DNA of 64,000 bases, taken from assembly GCF_013041615.1 (NCBI RefSeq), contig NZ_JABEPQ010000001.1:1170976-1234975 (forward strand), given 5' to 3'. The stretch comes from Knoellia koreensis (lineage in GTDB: Bacteria; Actinomycetota; Actinomycetes; Actinomycetales; Dermatophilaceae). Positions 35,849 through 43,931 of this stretch are shown one piece after another. The stretch's first letter is position 1. Each line of letters opens with the position of its first letter. Both the position numbers and the translations under genes were made by a program. The notes under the pieces are model-generated. The model was given only the letters and a program-made list of their open reading frames with translations, searched no databases and was not told where the DNA came from.

Positions 35849-37282
35849 GTGACGCAGCCGCTCTGGTGGGAGGCGGACCACGGGGCGACGGCCCACCCCC
35901 CGACACCAATCCCCGCGTCGGTAAGCCACCCAAATGGACGATCGTTGACGTCAACAATCTTCCAAATGGGTGACTTGCCGACGCGCGCGGACGTCGTCAT
36001 CGTCGGTGGCGGGTTCACCGGGCTGTGGACCGCCTACTACCTGCTGGCCGCTGAACCCGCGCTCGACGTGCTCGTCCTCGAGGCCGAGCACGTCGGGTTC
36101 GGGGCCAGCGGCCGCAACGGCGGCTGGGTCTCGGCCCTCTGGCCGGTCGGCCCGGAAGCGTTGGCGCGCAAGGCCGGTCGCGACGCGGCCGCTGCCATGG
36201 TGACGGCGCTGCAGGACACCGTGGTCGAGGTCGGGCGCGTGACCGCGGCCGAGCACATCGACTGCGGCTTCCACCGGGGCGGCACCGTTGCCCTCGCGCG
36301 CTCGAGTGCCCAGGCCGAGCGGGCCCGCGCCGAGGTGGCGCACTCCGACGCCTGGGGCATGGGGACGAGCTGGCTGAATGCCGCGGAGGCACGAGAGCGC
36401 CTCGCCGCCACCAACGTGCACGGGGCGACGTTCAACCCGCACTGCGCGCGGGTGCACCCCCGGCGTCTCGTCGACGGCCTCGCCAGGACGGTCCGCGGCC
36501 TCGGCGCCGAGGTGGTCGAAGGCGCACGGGTCACGGCCATCGAGCCGGGCCTGGTCCGCGTCGACACCGGTGACGGCAGCGAACGAAATGTCTTGGCACG
36601 TCACGTGATTCGTGCCACCGAGGCATGGACAGCACGGCTGCCCGGCGAACGCCGCACCACCGCTCCGGTCTACTCCCTCATGGTCGCGACGGAGCCGCTG
36701 CGCCCCGAGCAGTGGGACGAGATCGGCCTGGCCGACGCCGAGGTCTTCAGCGACCACCGGCACGTCATCATCTACGGCCAGCGCACCGTCGACGACCGCC
36801 TCGCGTTCGGCGGCCGGGGCGCGCCCTACCACTTCGGCTCCCGCATCCGGCCCGAGTTCGACCACGAGGCAGCGGTTTTCGCCGACCTGCGCAAAACCCT
36901 CACCGGCCTGCTCCCCCAGCTCGGCGGCGTGGAGTTCACGCACGCCTGGGGCGGCCCGCTCGGCATCGCCCGCGACTGGAACCCCTCCGTCGGGCTCGAC
37001 CCGGCGACCGGCCTCGGGTGGGCCGGTGGCTACGTCGGCGACGGGGTCGCGGCGACCAACCTCGCCGGGCGCACCCTCGCCGACCTGGTGCTCGAACGGC
37101 ATACCCCGCTCACCGCCCTCCCGTGGGTCGGGCACCACAGCCGGCGCTGGGAGCCCGAACCCCTGCGCTGGCTCGGCGTCAACGCCGGGCTGCGCGTCGC
37201 CGCCGCCGCCGACCGCGAGGAGGCCCGCACCGGGCGGCCCGCCCGGCTCGGCCACGCGCTCTCACTGCTCACCGGTCACTAG
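35849..37282 (+). CDS. FAD-dependent amine/amino-acid oxidoreductase (PuuB/DAO family)
   Basis: 477 residues from GTG 35849, which begins one base after the aminotransferase stop; residues ~1-12 (TQPLWWEADHG) resemble the N-terminus of homologues. The FAD Rossmann motif VVIVGGGFTGLWTAYYL starts near residue 49, and GFGASGRNGGWVSALWP and GGYVGDGVAATNLAGRTLAD follow, as in gamma-glutamylputrescine oxidase and related DAO enzymes. A 67-bp palindromic repeat lies in the first part of the frame, read as VSHPNGRSLTSTIFQMGDLPT. If that is not translated, translation may begin at ATG 35966 (439 residues), inside the repeat. Likely oxidises polyamines or amino acids in the same regulon. Confidence 0.85.
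   Translation: MTQPLWWEADHGATAHPPTPIPASVSHPNGRSLTSTIFQMGDLPTRADVVIVGGGFTGLWTAYYLLAAEPALDVLVLEAEHVGFGASGRNGGWVSALWPVGPEALARKAGRDAAAAMVTALQDTVVEVGRVTAAEHIDCGFHRGGTVALARSSAQAERARAEVAHSDAWGMGTSWLNAAEARERLAATNVHGATFNPHCARVHPRRLVDGLARTVRGLGAEVVEGARVTAIEPGLVRVDTGDGSERNVLARHVIRATEAWTARLPGERRTTAPVYSLMVATEPLRPEQWDEIGLADAEVFSDHRHVIIYGQRTVDDRLAFGGRGAPYHFGSRIRPEFDHEAAVFADLRKTLTGLLPQLGGVEFTHAWGGPLGIARDWNPSVGLDPATGLGWAGGYVGDGVAATNLAGRTLADLVLERHTPLTALPWVGHHSRRWEPEPLRWLGVNAGLRVAAAADREEARTGRPARLGHALSLLTGH
35917..35983. repeat. 67-bp palindromic element, copy A, in the 5' part of a coding sequence
   Basis: The element begins GTCGGTAAGCCACCC and ends GGGTGACTTGCCGACG around a perfect 12-bp core GTTGACGTCAAC, and is nearly self-complementary over its full length. 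Copy B at 59338-59404 matches it at 60 of 67 positions. Here it overlaps the start region of the FAD oxidoreductase gene without a stop in frame. Confidence 0.85.
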
Positions 37283-37291
37283 GGTCGGGTC

Positions 37292-38461
37292 ATGGCCCTG
37301 CCACCCGACCTGCCCCCGAGCACCGAGATCGAGTCGCTCACGGACCTCGACGCCGCCCTGGCATCCGGACGTCCACTGCACGGCCTGCGGCTGCAGGACC
37401 TCGACCTCACCGCGCACTGCGACCAGCTCCTGGCGCGCACCGACCTCGAGGGCCTGGTGGTGCTCGGCGGACAGCTGCCACCCGAGCTGGATGCCCACCT
37501 GCGCACGCACGGGGCGCTCATCTTCCCGACCGACCCGCACGCGCCCATCGACCCCTACCGGGCGGCCCTCTACACGCCGCAGGAGCTGTACGGCGGGCTG
37601 CGCGAGAAGGGGTACGAGTCGACGCCGGACTACCTCGCCTACGAGTGGGCGCGTGACGCCGCTCGCGAGCGCGACGCCTTCGTCACCCTGCTGCGCGCCA
37701 TCCACGACGACTCCGTCAGCGACGCGCTGATCGAGTTCGTGGGAGACCGACCCGTCGTGGGCGTGATGGGTGGGCACGCGCTGGAGCGCGGCACCCAGGA
37801 GTATGCCGCGGCGGCCCGGCTCGGCCACACGCTCGCCAAGGCGGGGCTGCTCGTGGTGACCGGCGGCGGACCCGGCGCGATGGAAGCGGCGAACCTGGGA
37901 GCGTTGTGCGAGAACGCGATCCAGCTCGACGACGCACTCGAGCGGTTGGCGGCGGTGCCGTCGTTCCGGCCGTCCGTGCAGGACTGGGCGCTTCTGGCGC
38001 TGGACGTCCGTGACTCGATCACACCCAGCACCGAGCCGACCAGCCTCGGCATCCCGACGTGGTTCTACGGCCACGAGCCGCCGAACGTCTTCTGCGACGG
38101 CATCGCCAAGTACTTCTCCAACGCGGTGCGCGAGGACGGGCTGCTCGCCCGCGCGACCGGCGGGCTCATCGTGCTCGAGGGCGCGGCGGGCACGGTGCAG
38201 GAGATCTTCCAGGCCGTCACCCCGCGCTACTACGCGACCGACGAGACGCCAGTACCGCCCCTGGTCCTCGTGGGGCGGGAGTACTGGACCACGAAGGTCC
38301 CGGTGTGGCCGGCCCTGGAGGCGCTGGGCCGCGATCGGAGGCTGGGCGCGGCGACCCACCTCGTCGACTCCCCCGAGGAAGCAGCCGACATCGTGTGCAG
38401 TCTCAACCCGCCCACCGACCCCCAGCTCACGCCGCCGCCCCTGACACCACCAGCGACCTGA
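37292..38461 (+). CDS. LOG-family / Rossmann-fold nucleotide-binding protein
   Basis: 389 residues. The C-terminal two-thirds is a Rossmann-type domain with VVGVMGGHALERGTQEYAAA, VTGGGPGAMEAANLGA and, in place of the canonical PGGxGTxxE, LEGAAGTVQEIFQAV, so the first Gly pair is altered. LOG proteins release cytokinin-type bases from nucleotides; this longer form is a group of unknown function. It begins 9 nt after the oxidoreductase stop and overlaps the next gene by one base, so likely in the same transcript. Confidence 0.75.
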   Translation: MALPPDLPPSTEIESLTDLDAALASGRPLHGLRLQDLDLTAHCDQLLARTDLEGLVVLGGQLPPELDAHLRTHGALIFPTDPHAPIDPYRAALYTPQELYGGLREKGYESTPDYLAYEWARDAARERDAFVTLLRAIHDDSVSDALIEFVGDRPVVGVMGGHALERGTQEYAAAARLGHTLAKAGLLVVTGGGPGAMEAANLGALCENAIQLDDALERLAAVPSFRPSVQDWALLALDVRDSITPSTEPTSLGIPTWFYGHEPPNVFCDGIAKYFSNAVREDGLLARATGGLIVLEGAAGTVQEIFQAVTPRYYATDETPVPPLVLVGREYWTTKVPVWPALEALGRDRRLGAATHLVDSPEEAADIVCSLNPPTDPQLTPPPLTPPAT

Positions 38462-38970
38462 TGCGGCTCGCCGACCTCGCCCAGAAGGACTTCACCTACA
38501 CCCCGAGGGGCCTCACCCTCGACGGTCCGCTGCCGCCCGGCTTCCACCACCTGGAGGTGCGGCGCCGCATCGGCCGCGGCGACGCGGCATACCGGTCCGC
38601 GAGCGAGGCCGTGATGACCTTCGGTGCCCAACGCGGGTGTGGCCTGCGGCCGCGGGCGACGGCCGGCCGCGCGGCACCGGGGGTCGACCTCCTGAGCCGG
38701 CTGCTCGTCGTGCCGGTGCCGTGCCGGGTGGTCTGGGCGGTCGAGGAAGCAGACCGCACCGGCTTCGGTTACGGCACCCTCGAAGGGCACGTCGAGAGCG
38801 GCGAGGAGGGCTTCCTGGTCGAGCGGGAGGGCGAGGACGTGTATGCCGTGATCCGCGCCTACTCGGTGCCGACGCACCCGATCGCACGGCTGGGTGGGCC
38901 CGTCACCAGCCAGCTGCAGCGACTGGCGGCCCTCGGCTACATCGCTGCCCTGCGCCGATCCGCCTCCTGA
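38461..38970 (+). CDS. DUF1990 family protein
   Basis: 169 residues matching the DUF1990 family: N-terminal FTYTPRGLTLDGPLPPGFHHL, the central HHLEVRRRIGRGDAAYRSA and EADRTGFGYGTLEGHVESGE, ending with the typical AYSVPTHPIARLGGPVTSQL. These small cytoplasmic proteins have no established function. ATG overlaps the preceding stop by TGATG. Confidence 0.8.
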   Translation: MRLADLAQKDFTYTPRGLTLDGPLPPGFHHLEVRRRIGRGDAAYRSASEAVMTFGAQRGCGLRPRATAGRAAPGVDLLSRLLVVPVPCRVVWAVEEADRTGFGYGTLEGHVESGEEGFLVEREGEDVYAVIRAYSVPTHPIARLGGPVTSQLQRLAALGYIAALRRSAS

Positions 38971-38993
38971 AAGGCTTTGCCGCACAGGCTGAC

Positions 38994-40544
38994 TCAGGCT
39001 CCCGGAGGGGCGACGAGCACCAGCACCGCAGTCATGCCGAGTACGGCGAAGGCCGTCGCGAGCTCCGCGCCCATCACCACGGCCAGCGCGTGCACACCGG
39101 GGCTGAGGGCGATGCGCTCGGGTGAGTTCAGGCGCCGGAACGTCACGTCGTGGGCGTAGCGACGGCCGTGGTTGCCGAGGGCCAGCATCGCGCCGAACAG
39201 CAGGACCTTGACCACCAGGACCAGGCCGTAGGAGGACGACACCAGGGCGTCGACACCCCCGGTCACGAGGACGGCGTGGACCGCGCCGGTCACGACCAAC
39301 AGCACCACGCTGGCGAAGGCGACCGTCGAGAACCGCGGGATCACCTCGTCGAGAACCGTGACGTTCTCCTGCGGGATGATCACGACGGCCAGCGCCACGA
39401 GCCCGCCCAGCCAGCCTGCCGTCGCGAGCAGGTGGCCCAGGGTCACCGGAACCTTGACGAGCAACCAGCCGCCCTCGACCGCGTTGGACTGCACGACGAG
39501 GGTGAGGGCGAGCAGGACCACCACGGCCAGGGACGCGGTGCGGCGCCGGCCGACCACCGGCTCGGCGGCGAGGTCACTGAGGAATCCAGCCAGCCCGACG
39601 AGCACCGCCACCCGCACCAGCACCGCGACACCGTCCTCACGGGGCACCGCCTGCAAGACGCCGCCCCCGTGGGCCGACCAGGGCACGAGCACCAGGAGCA
39701 CGCTGGCGACCGCGCACACCACGACCCCGTCGCGAAGGAGCCGACGCAGCCGCTGGTCGGCCTGCCCTTCGGGCCAGACGAGCGCCCAGAAGACGAGGGT
39801 GCCCGCGACCATCGCGTACCCGGCATACACCAGCACGCGCAGCTCGAGGGAGCCCTCGTCGCCGGACGCGCAGACCCGCGCGTCCCGTGCGAGGCGCGGG
39901 CACAGGAGGTTGAGCACCGACTCGTCGCCGGTGCGGAGCATGACCTCGGCGTCCATGGCGACGGTGCTGATCGGCGCCACGACGCCCAGCCCACGCCCCA
40001 CGTCCGAGGGCAGGCTGCGCCGGGTCGTGCCGTCCAGGACGTAGCGCAGCTCGACCATCCGGGTCGGTCCCCCGAGGTCGACGACGACGGTGCGGCGCAA
40101 CCGGTCCGGGGCCTCCACCGGGCGGCCATCGGCGACCACCTGCAGGTCGCGGACCACCGGGACGACGGAGTCCAGGCCACTGCCGGCCCCCGCCACGTCC
40201 GGCGGCGCGAGGGCCAAGGTGGCACGCTCGCGCTCGAAGAGTGCCTGCTCCGCGACCTCGAGGCTTCCATCGGACCGAACCGCCACCCGCATCGCCACCC
40301 CGGGGTTCGTGGTGCCCGGGCCGGCCTCGTCTTCGGCAGGCGGGGCGGAACGCGACGACGGCGTGGGACTGGCGGTGGGTGTCGGGCTCCCCTTCGCGAC
40401 GCTCGGCGATGCAGCAGCCCGGTCCAGGGCGCGTGCCCGGTCCAGCTCCATGCGGGGCACTCCGCGGTCCGCCACCACCACGGCACCGGCGAGGAGCACC
40501 GCCGCCGCACCCACGGCCAACCCTCGTCGCACCCCTGGGCGCAC
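38994..40544 (-). CDS. Membrane protein with N-terminal extracytoplasmic domain and C-terminal CopD-like domain
   Basis: 516 residues. A signal/anchor helix (LAVGAAAVLLAGAVVVA), a Ser/Pro/Thr-rich linker and a ~160-residue beta-rich extracytoplasmic region (RTVVVDLGGPTRMVELRYVL ...) precede about eight transmembrane helices; the last part (ATAGWLGGLVALAVVIIP ... SYGLVLVVKVLLFGAMLALG) resembles CopD of copper-resistance systems. Copper transport is plausible, but the usual copper-binding CopC partner is not adjacent. Convergent with DUF1990 and divergent from the DUF4397 gene. Confidence 0.7.
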   Translation of the reverse strand: MRPGVRRGLAVGAAAVLLAGAVVVADRGVPRMELDRARALDRAAASPSVAKGSPTPTASPTPSSRSAPPAEDEAGPGTTNPGVAMRVAVRSDGSLEVAEQALFERERATLALAPPDVAGAGSGLDSVVPVVRDLQVVADGRPVEAPDRLRRTVVVDLGGPTRMVELRYVLDGTTRRSLPSDVGRGLGVVAPISTVAMDAEVMLRTGDESVLNLLCPRLARDARVCASGDEGSLELRVLVYAGYAMVAGTLVFWALVWPEGQADQRLRRLLRDGVVVCAVASVLLVLVPWSAHGGGVLQAVPREDGVAVLVRVAVLVGLAGFLSDLAAEPVVGRRRTASLAVVVLLALTLVVQSNAVEGGWLLVKVPVTLGHLLATAGWLGGLVALAVVIIPQENVTVLDEVIPRFSTVAFASVVLLVVTGAVHAVLVTGGVDALVSSSYGLVLVVKVLLFGAMLALGNHGRRYAHDVTFRRLNSPERIALSPGVHALAVVMGAELATAFAVLGMTAVLVLVAPPGA

Positions 40545-40682
40545 CTGCCACCCCCTCGCCAGCTCCCGGAACCCGCCCAGTCGACCACAGCACCATCGAA
40601 GGCACCTACGTCGTTTGGGGGGCGTATGGCCACCAGTGCGCGCCTACCGTGCCGAGAACGGCCACACCACGCAGGGGGACCC

Positions 40683-41498
40683 ATGCGCAGTTCGTCGCTT
40701 CGTACCACCAAGGTCCGGGCCACCAGGCTTCGCTCCACCAGGCTTCGCGCCATGGCCACGCTGACCACCGTCGTGGGCGGCGCAGCAGCGGTGGCGCTGA
40801 CATCGGGTGCGGCCGCCTCGGCCCAGTCGGGCGCGACCGTCTACGTCGTCCAGGGCCTGCCGAACACCACCGTGGACGTGCGCGTCGACGACAAGGTCGT
40901 GCAGAAGGCGGTCCCCGGCGCCACCCTGGCGGGTCCCTTCACGGTTGCGGCCGGCTCCCGGACGATCAGCTTCACCGCAGGGGGCAAGGAGCTGCTGACC
41001 CGGTCGCTGAAGCTCAAGTCCGGGCAGAACACCGACCTCGTGCTCCACCTGCCCGTCGACCCGAAGGCCACCCCCGTGGTGACCCAGTTCGACAACAGCC
41101 TGTCGGCGGTGCCCGACAACAAGGCCTCCGTCGTCGTCACCCACACGGCCGCCGTCCCGCCGGCCGACGTCGTCGTCGACGGGAAGGTGCTCTTCGCCAA
41201 CATCGCCAACGGTGAGTCGCTCAGCGTGGTCGTCCCGCCGACGACCTACTCGGTGAAGATCGTCCCGGCCGGGGAGAGCGGCCCGGCGGTGCTGGGGCCG
41301 ATCGACCTCACCGTCAAGGGCGGCTCCCTCAACCGGGTGTTCGCCGTGGGCGACCCGGCGAGCACCACCATGCGCGTCGTCACCCAGGTCATCGACGCAC
41401 CCGCCAAGGGCTCCAGCTCGGCCCCCTCGCGGGTGGACACGGGCAACGGTGGGCAGGTCGCCGGCTACCGGCCGTGGGTCGTGCCGTTCGGACGGTGA
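40683..41498 (+). CDS. DUF4397 domain protein, exported
   Basis: 271 residues. A long basic N-terminus followed by the hydrophobic segment TTVVGGAAAVALTSGAAASA and an Ala-x-Ala cleavage site indicates export. The mature part is two DUF4397-like Ig-type beta repeats (VYVVQGLPNTTVDVRVDDKV and VVVTHTAAVPPADVVVDGKV). GGGGGA just before ATG 40683 is a good ribosome binding site. It overlaps the class F sortase start by GTGA; the pair is common in actinobacteria, though this DUF4397 protein has no LPXTG-type tail. Confidence 0.85.
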   Translation: MRSSSLRTTKVRATRLRSTRLRAMATLTTVVGGAAAVALTSGAAASAQSGATVYVVQGLPNTTVDVRVDDKVVQKAVPGATLAGPFTVAAGSRTISFTAGGKELLTRSLKLKSGQNTDLVLHLPVDPKATPVVTQFDNSLSAVPDNKASVVVTHTAAVPPADVVVDGKVLFANIANGESLSVVVPPTTYSVKIVPAGESGPAVLGPIDLTVKGGSLNRVFAVGDPASTTMRVVTQVIDAPAKGSSSAPSRVDTGNGGQVAGYRPWVVPFGR

Positions 41499-42151
41499 CG
41501 TCCGCGCGGCCGGACCGCACCGGACGTGCGGTGGCGCTGGCGACCGGTGCCACGCTGGCGTTCCTGCTCGGCGGGTGCAGCCCGTCCCCCGCCCCCGCGA
41601 GCCCGGGCGCCGCGACACCAAGTGCTGGGCGCACCACCGAGGACGGCTCGGTCCCGACTCCCGTCCGCACTGGTCGCACCGCGGCGAGCGAGCGCGTGCG
41701 GTTCGTCCCCACCAGCATCGTGCTGCCGGGTGCCGCACCCATGCGGGTCGTGCCGGCCACGACGCGGCAGGGCGTGCTCGCCGTGCCGGACGACCTCGCG
41801 GTCGCGGGCTGGTGGGACGGCGGCGCCTGGGCGGGAGACCCGTACGGCACCACCGTCATCGCCGCGCACGTCGACTCCGCCGAGAAGGGCGTCGGACTGT
41901 TCGCCGACCTCCTCGACGTCAGGCCGGGCGCGGTGGTGACGGTGCGCGCGGGCCGGCGGCACGCGGCATACCGGGTCACGACGACGAAGACCGTGCTCAA
42001 GCAGGCCCTGGTGACCGGCACCAAGGCCTTCGACCAGCGGGGGCCCCATCGGCTCGTGCTGGTGACCTGCACCGGGAGGTTCGACCCCGCGACCCGCAGC
42101 TACGACTCGAACTTCGTCGTGTTCGCCGAGCCCGTCGGCCCGGCGGCCTGA
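41495..42151 (+). CDS. Class F sortase
   Basis: 218 residues: N-terminal membrane anchor or lipoprotein-type signal (TGATLAFLLGGCSPSP), a linker of ~60 residues, then a sortase beta-barrel. Catalytic residues His125 in TVIAAHVDSAEKG, Cys192 in LVLVTCTGRFD and the adjacent Arg195 are all present. It would join surface proteins to the envelope; no sorting signal is visible in the adjacent protein. GTG 41495 overlaps the DUF4397 stop. Confidence 0.88.
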   Translation: MTSARPDRTGRAVALATGATLAFLLGGCSPSPAPASPGAATPSAGRTTEDGSVPTPVRTGRTAASERVRFVPTSIVLPGAAPMRVVPATTRQGVLAVPDDLAVAGWWDGGAWAGDPYGTTVIAAHVDSAEKGVGLFADLLDVRPGAVVTVRAGRRHAAYRVTTTKTVLKQALVTGTKAFDQRGPHRLVLVTCTGRFDPATRSYDSNFVVFAEPVGPAA

Positions 42152-42158
42152 GCGGCGC

Positions 42159-43043
42159 CTACTGGAAGACGATGGTGCGGCGGCCGCGCAGCACCACCCG
42201 GTGCTCGGCGTGCCACCGCAGCGCCCGGGCGAAGGCCATCGCCTCGAGCTCCTGCCCCACCCGGGCCAGCTCGGCGGGGCTCATCCGGTGGTCGACCCGG
42301 CGGAAGTCCTGCTCGATGATCGGCCCCTCGTCGAGGTCGGCGGTGACGTAGTGGGCGGTCGCGCCGATGACCTTGACGCCACGGTCGTGGGCCTGGGTGT
42401 AGGGCTTGGCGCCCTTGAAGCTCGGCAGCAGCGAGTGGTGGATGTTGATGATGCGGCCCGGGAAGTCGGCGCACAGCTGCGGCGACAGGATCTGCATGTA
42501 GCGCGCCAGCCCGATGCTGTCGGCGTCGTAGGTGTCGACGAGCCGGCGCAGCTCGGCCTCGGCCTCCGGCTTGGTATCGCGCGTGACCGGCACGTGGTGG
42601 AAGGGCACCCCGTGCCACTCGGCGAGGGCGCGGAAGTCCTCGTGGTTGGACACGATCGCCGGCACCTCGATCGGCAGCCCACCGCTGCCGACGCGGAAGA
42701 GGACGTCGTTGAGGACGTGACCCTGCTGGCTCACCATGAGCAGCACGCGTCGCGGCACGGCGAGATCGTGCACCGCCGCGGTCATCCCGAACTCGGCGAC
42801 CACGTCGGCCAGCGCCGCCTCGACCTCCTCGGCGGCCACCGGCGCCCCCTCCCGCGCCAGGTGCATCCGCAGGTGGAACTCGCCGCTGCTGGCGTCGCCG
42901 AACTGCTGCGCGTCCACGATCGTGAGCCCTTGCTCGAGCATCACGCCCGATACGGCGTGGACGATGCCCACGCGGTCCGGGCACGACACGGTCAGGACGA
43001 ACTCCCGCCCGGGAGTCGGGGCCGGCGGTGTCTGCAGGTGCAC
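42159..43043 (-). CDS. purU: Formyltetrahydrofolate deformylase
   Basis: 294 residues: an N-terminal ACT domain (FVLTVSCPDRVGIVHAVSGV) and a C-terminal formyl-transferase fold with the catalytic NIHHSLLPSFKGAKPY and VTADLDEGPIIEQ (Asn, His, Asp). It hydrolyses 10-formyl-THF to THF and formate, balancing one-carbon pools for purine synthesis. GTG 43043. Confidence 0.94.
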   Translation of the reverse strand: MHLQTPPAPTPGREFVLTVSCPDRVGIVHAVSGVMLEQGLTIVDAQQFGDASSGEFHLRMHLAREGAPVAAEEVEAALADVVAEFGMTAAVHDLAVPRRVLLMVSQQGHVLNDVLFRVGSGGLPIEVPAIVSNHEDFRALAEWHGVPFHHVPVTRDTKPEAEAELRRLVDTYDADSIGLARYMQILSPQLCADFPGRIINIHHSLLPSFKGAKPYTQAHDRGVKVIGATAHYVTADLDEGPIIEQDFRRVDHRMSPAELARVGQELEAMAFARALRWHAEHRVVLRGRRTIVFQ

Positions 43044-43115
43044 GCAGCCAGCCTACGGACGCAGGCGCCAACCCGACGAGGAGTCTGAGCCGCGGACACT
43101 GGGTCAGCAAAGACA

Positions 43116-43133
43116 CGTATCATGACTGATACG
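43116..43133. promoter_or_regulatory. Inverted repeat CGTATCA-TGAC-TGATACG before vapB
   Basis: A perfect 7-bp inverted repeat with a 4-nt centre, 25 nt before the vapB start codon. Its place and symmetry fit the autoregulatory operator of a VapBC pair, bound by the AbrB-like antitoxin. Confidence 0.6.
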
Positions 43134-43158
43134 CGATAGGCCATACGCGGAGGTTCGC

Positions 43159-43389
43159 ATGCGACTGAACAGCAAGGGGCAGGTCACCATCCCGGCCGAG
43201 CTGCGGCACAAGCACGGGTTCATGGAGGGTGACGAGGTGGATGTGGTCGAGGACGGCACGTCCCTGCGAATCGTCCACCGCACCAAGGCGACCTCCCGCG
43301 GGGCACGCGTGGTGCAGCGGATGCGTGGACGGGCCGCCAAGGGTGGCCCGTCCACCGATGAGCTGATGGAGCTGCTGCGTGGGCGGTGA
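43159..43389 (+). CDS. vapB: AbrB-type antitoxin (VapB)
   Basis: 76 residues with an N-terminal swapped-hairpin AbrB domain (MRLNSKGQVTIPAELRHKHG, GDEVDVVEDGTSLRIV) and a basic, flexible C-terminal tail that would bind the toxin. GGAGG 6 nt before ATG 43159. It overlaps the vapC start by 11 nt. Confidence 0.88.
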   Translation: MRLNSKGQVTIPAELRHKHGFMEGDEVDVVEDGTSLRIVHRTKATSRGARVVQRMRGRAAKGGPSTDELMELLRGR

Positions 43390-43798
43390 GCGGCCCGTCA
43401 CCTTGGTGGACACCAACGTCCTGCTGGATGTGGCCACCGACGACCCCGACTGGGGCCGCTGGTCATCGGACGCCCTCGCCCGGGCGCTCGACCGAGGCGA
43501 TGCCTGCATCAATCCCATCGTGTATGCCGAGGTCTCCACTAGGTTCGACCGCATCGAGGACCTCGATGCCTTCCTTCCGGAGACCGCGTTCCGCCGAGAA
43601 CAGTTGCCCTACAGCGCAGGCTTCGTGGCCGCCAAGGCGTTCCTGCGATACCGGCGACGTGGCGGCCAGCGCCACACTCCCCTGCCCGACTTCTACATCG
43701 GAGCGCACGCAGCGGTGAACGGGTACCGACTCCTGACGCGCGATGCGAAGCGCTACCGCTCCTACTTCCCGGGTCTGGTCCTCGACGCGCCCACCTGA
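43379..43798 (+). CDS. vapC: PIN-domain toxin (VapC)
   Basis: 139 residues of the PIN ribonuclease fold. Acidic metal ligands: Asp in LVDTNVLLDV, Glu in VYAEVSTRF, and Asp in LPDFYIGAHA and LLTRDAKRY. It should cleave RNA (tRNA or rRNA in characterised VapCs) when not held by VapB. Start GTG 43379; the functional core begins at VTLVDTN. Confidence 0.88.
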   Translation: MGGERPVTLVDTNVLLDVATDDPDWGRWSSDALARALDRGDACINPIVYAEVSTRFDRIEDLDAFLPETAFRREQLPYSAGFVAAKAFLRYRRRGGQRHTPLPDFYIGAHAAVNGYRLLTRDAKRYRSYFPGLVLDAPT

Positions 43799-43878
43799 CC
43801 CGTTGCGCTGCGGGCGAGGCACAGCACCTCAGAGAGGTCTGGGCTTGCTCGCGTAGTTCCCTGGACCCCGGCCGGGTG

Positions 43879-43917
43879 GAGGTATTCGCCCACCGGACGC
43901 CGGTCGCCGAATACCTC
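43879..43917. terminator. Hairpin GAGGTATTCG...CGAATACCTC between vapC and rlmN
   Basis: Ten-base perfect arms (43879-43888 and 43908-43917), with further CCGG pairing near the loop. It sits between converging vapC and rlmN genes and probably ends both transcripts. Confidence 0.65.
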
Positions 43918-43931
43918 GAACGCGGTGGTCG

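Noticed and set aside
39150-41498. Long (782-codon) form of the DUF4397 protein
   Set aside because: The upstream 500 codons overlap the CopD-like gene in antisense and have no signal or domain; a good ribosome binding site precedes ATG 40683.
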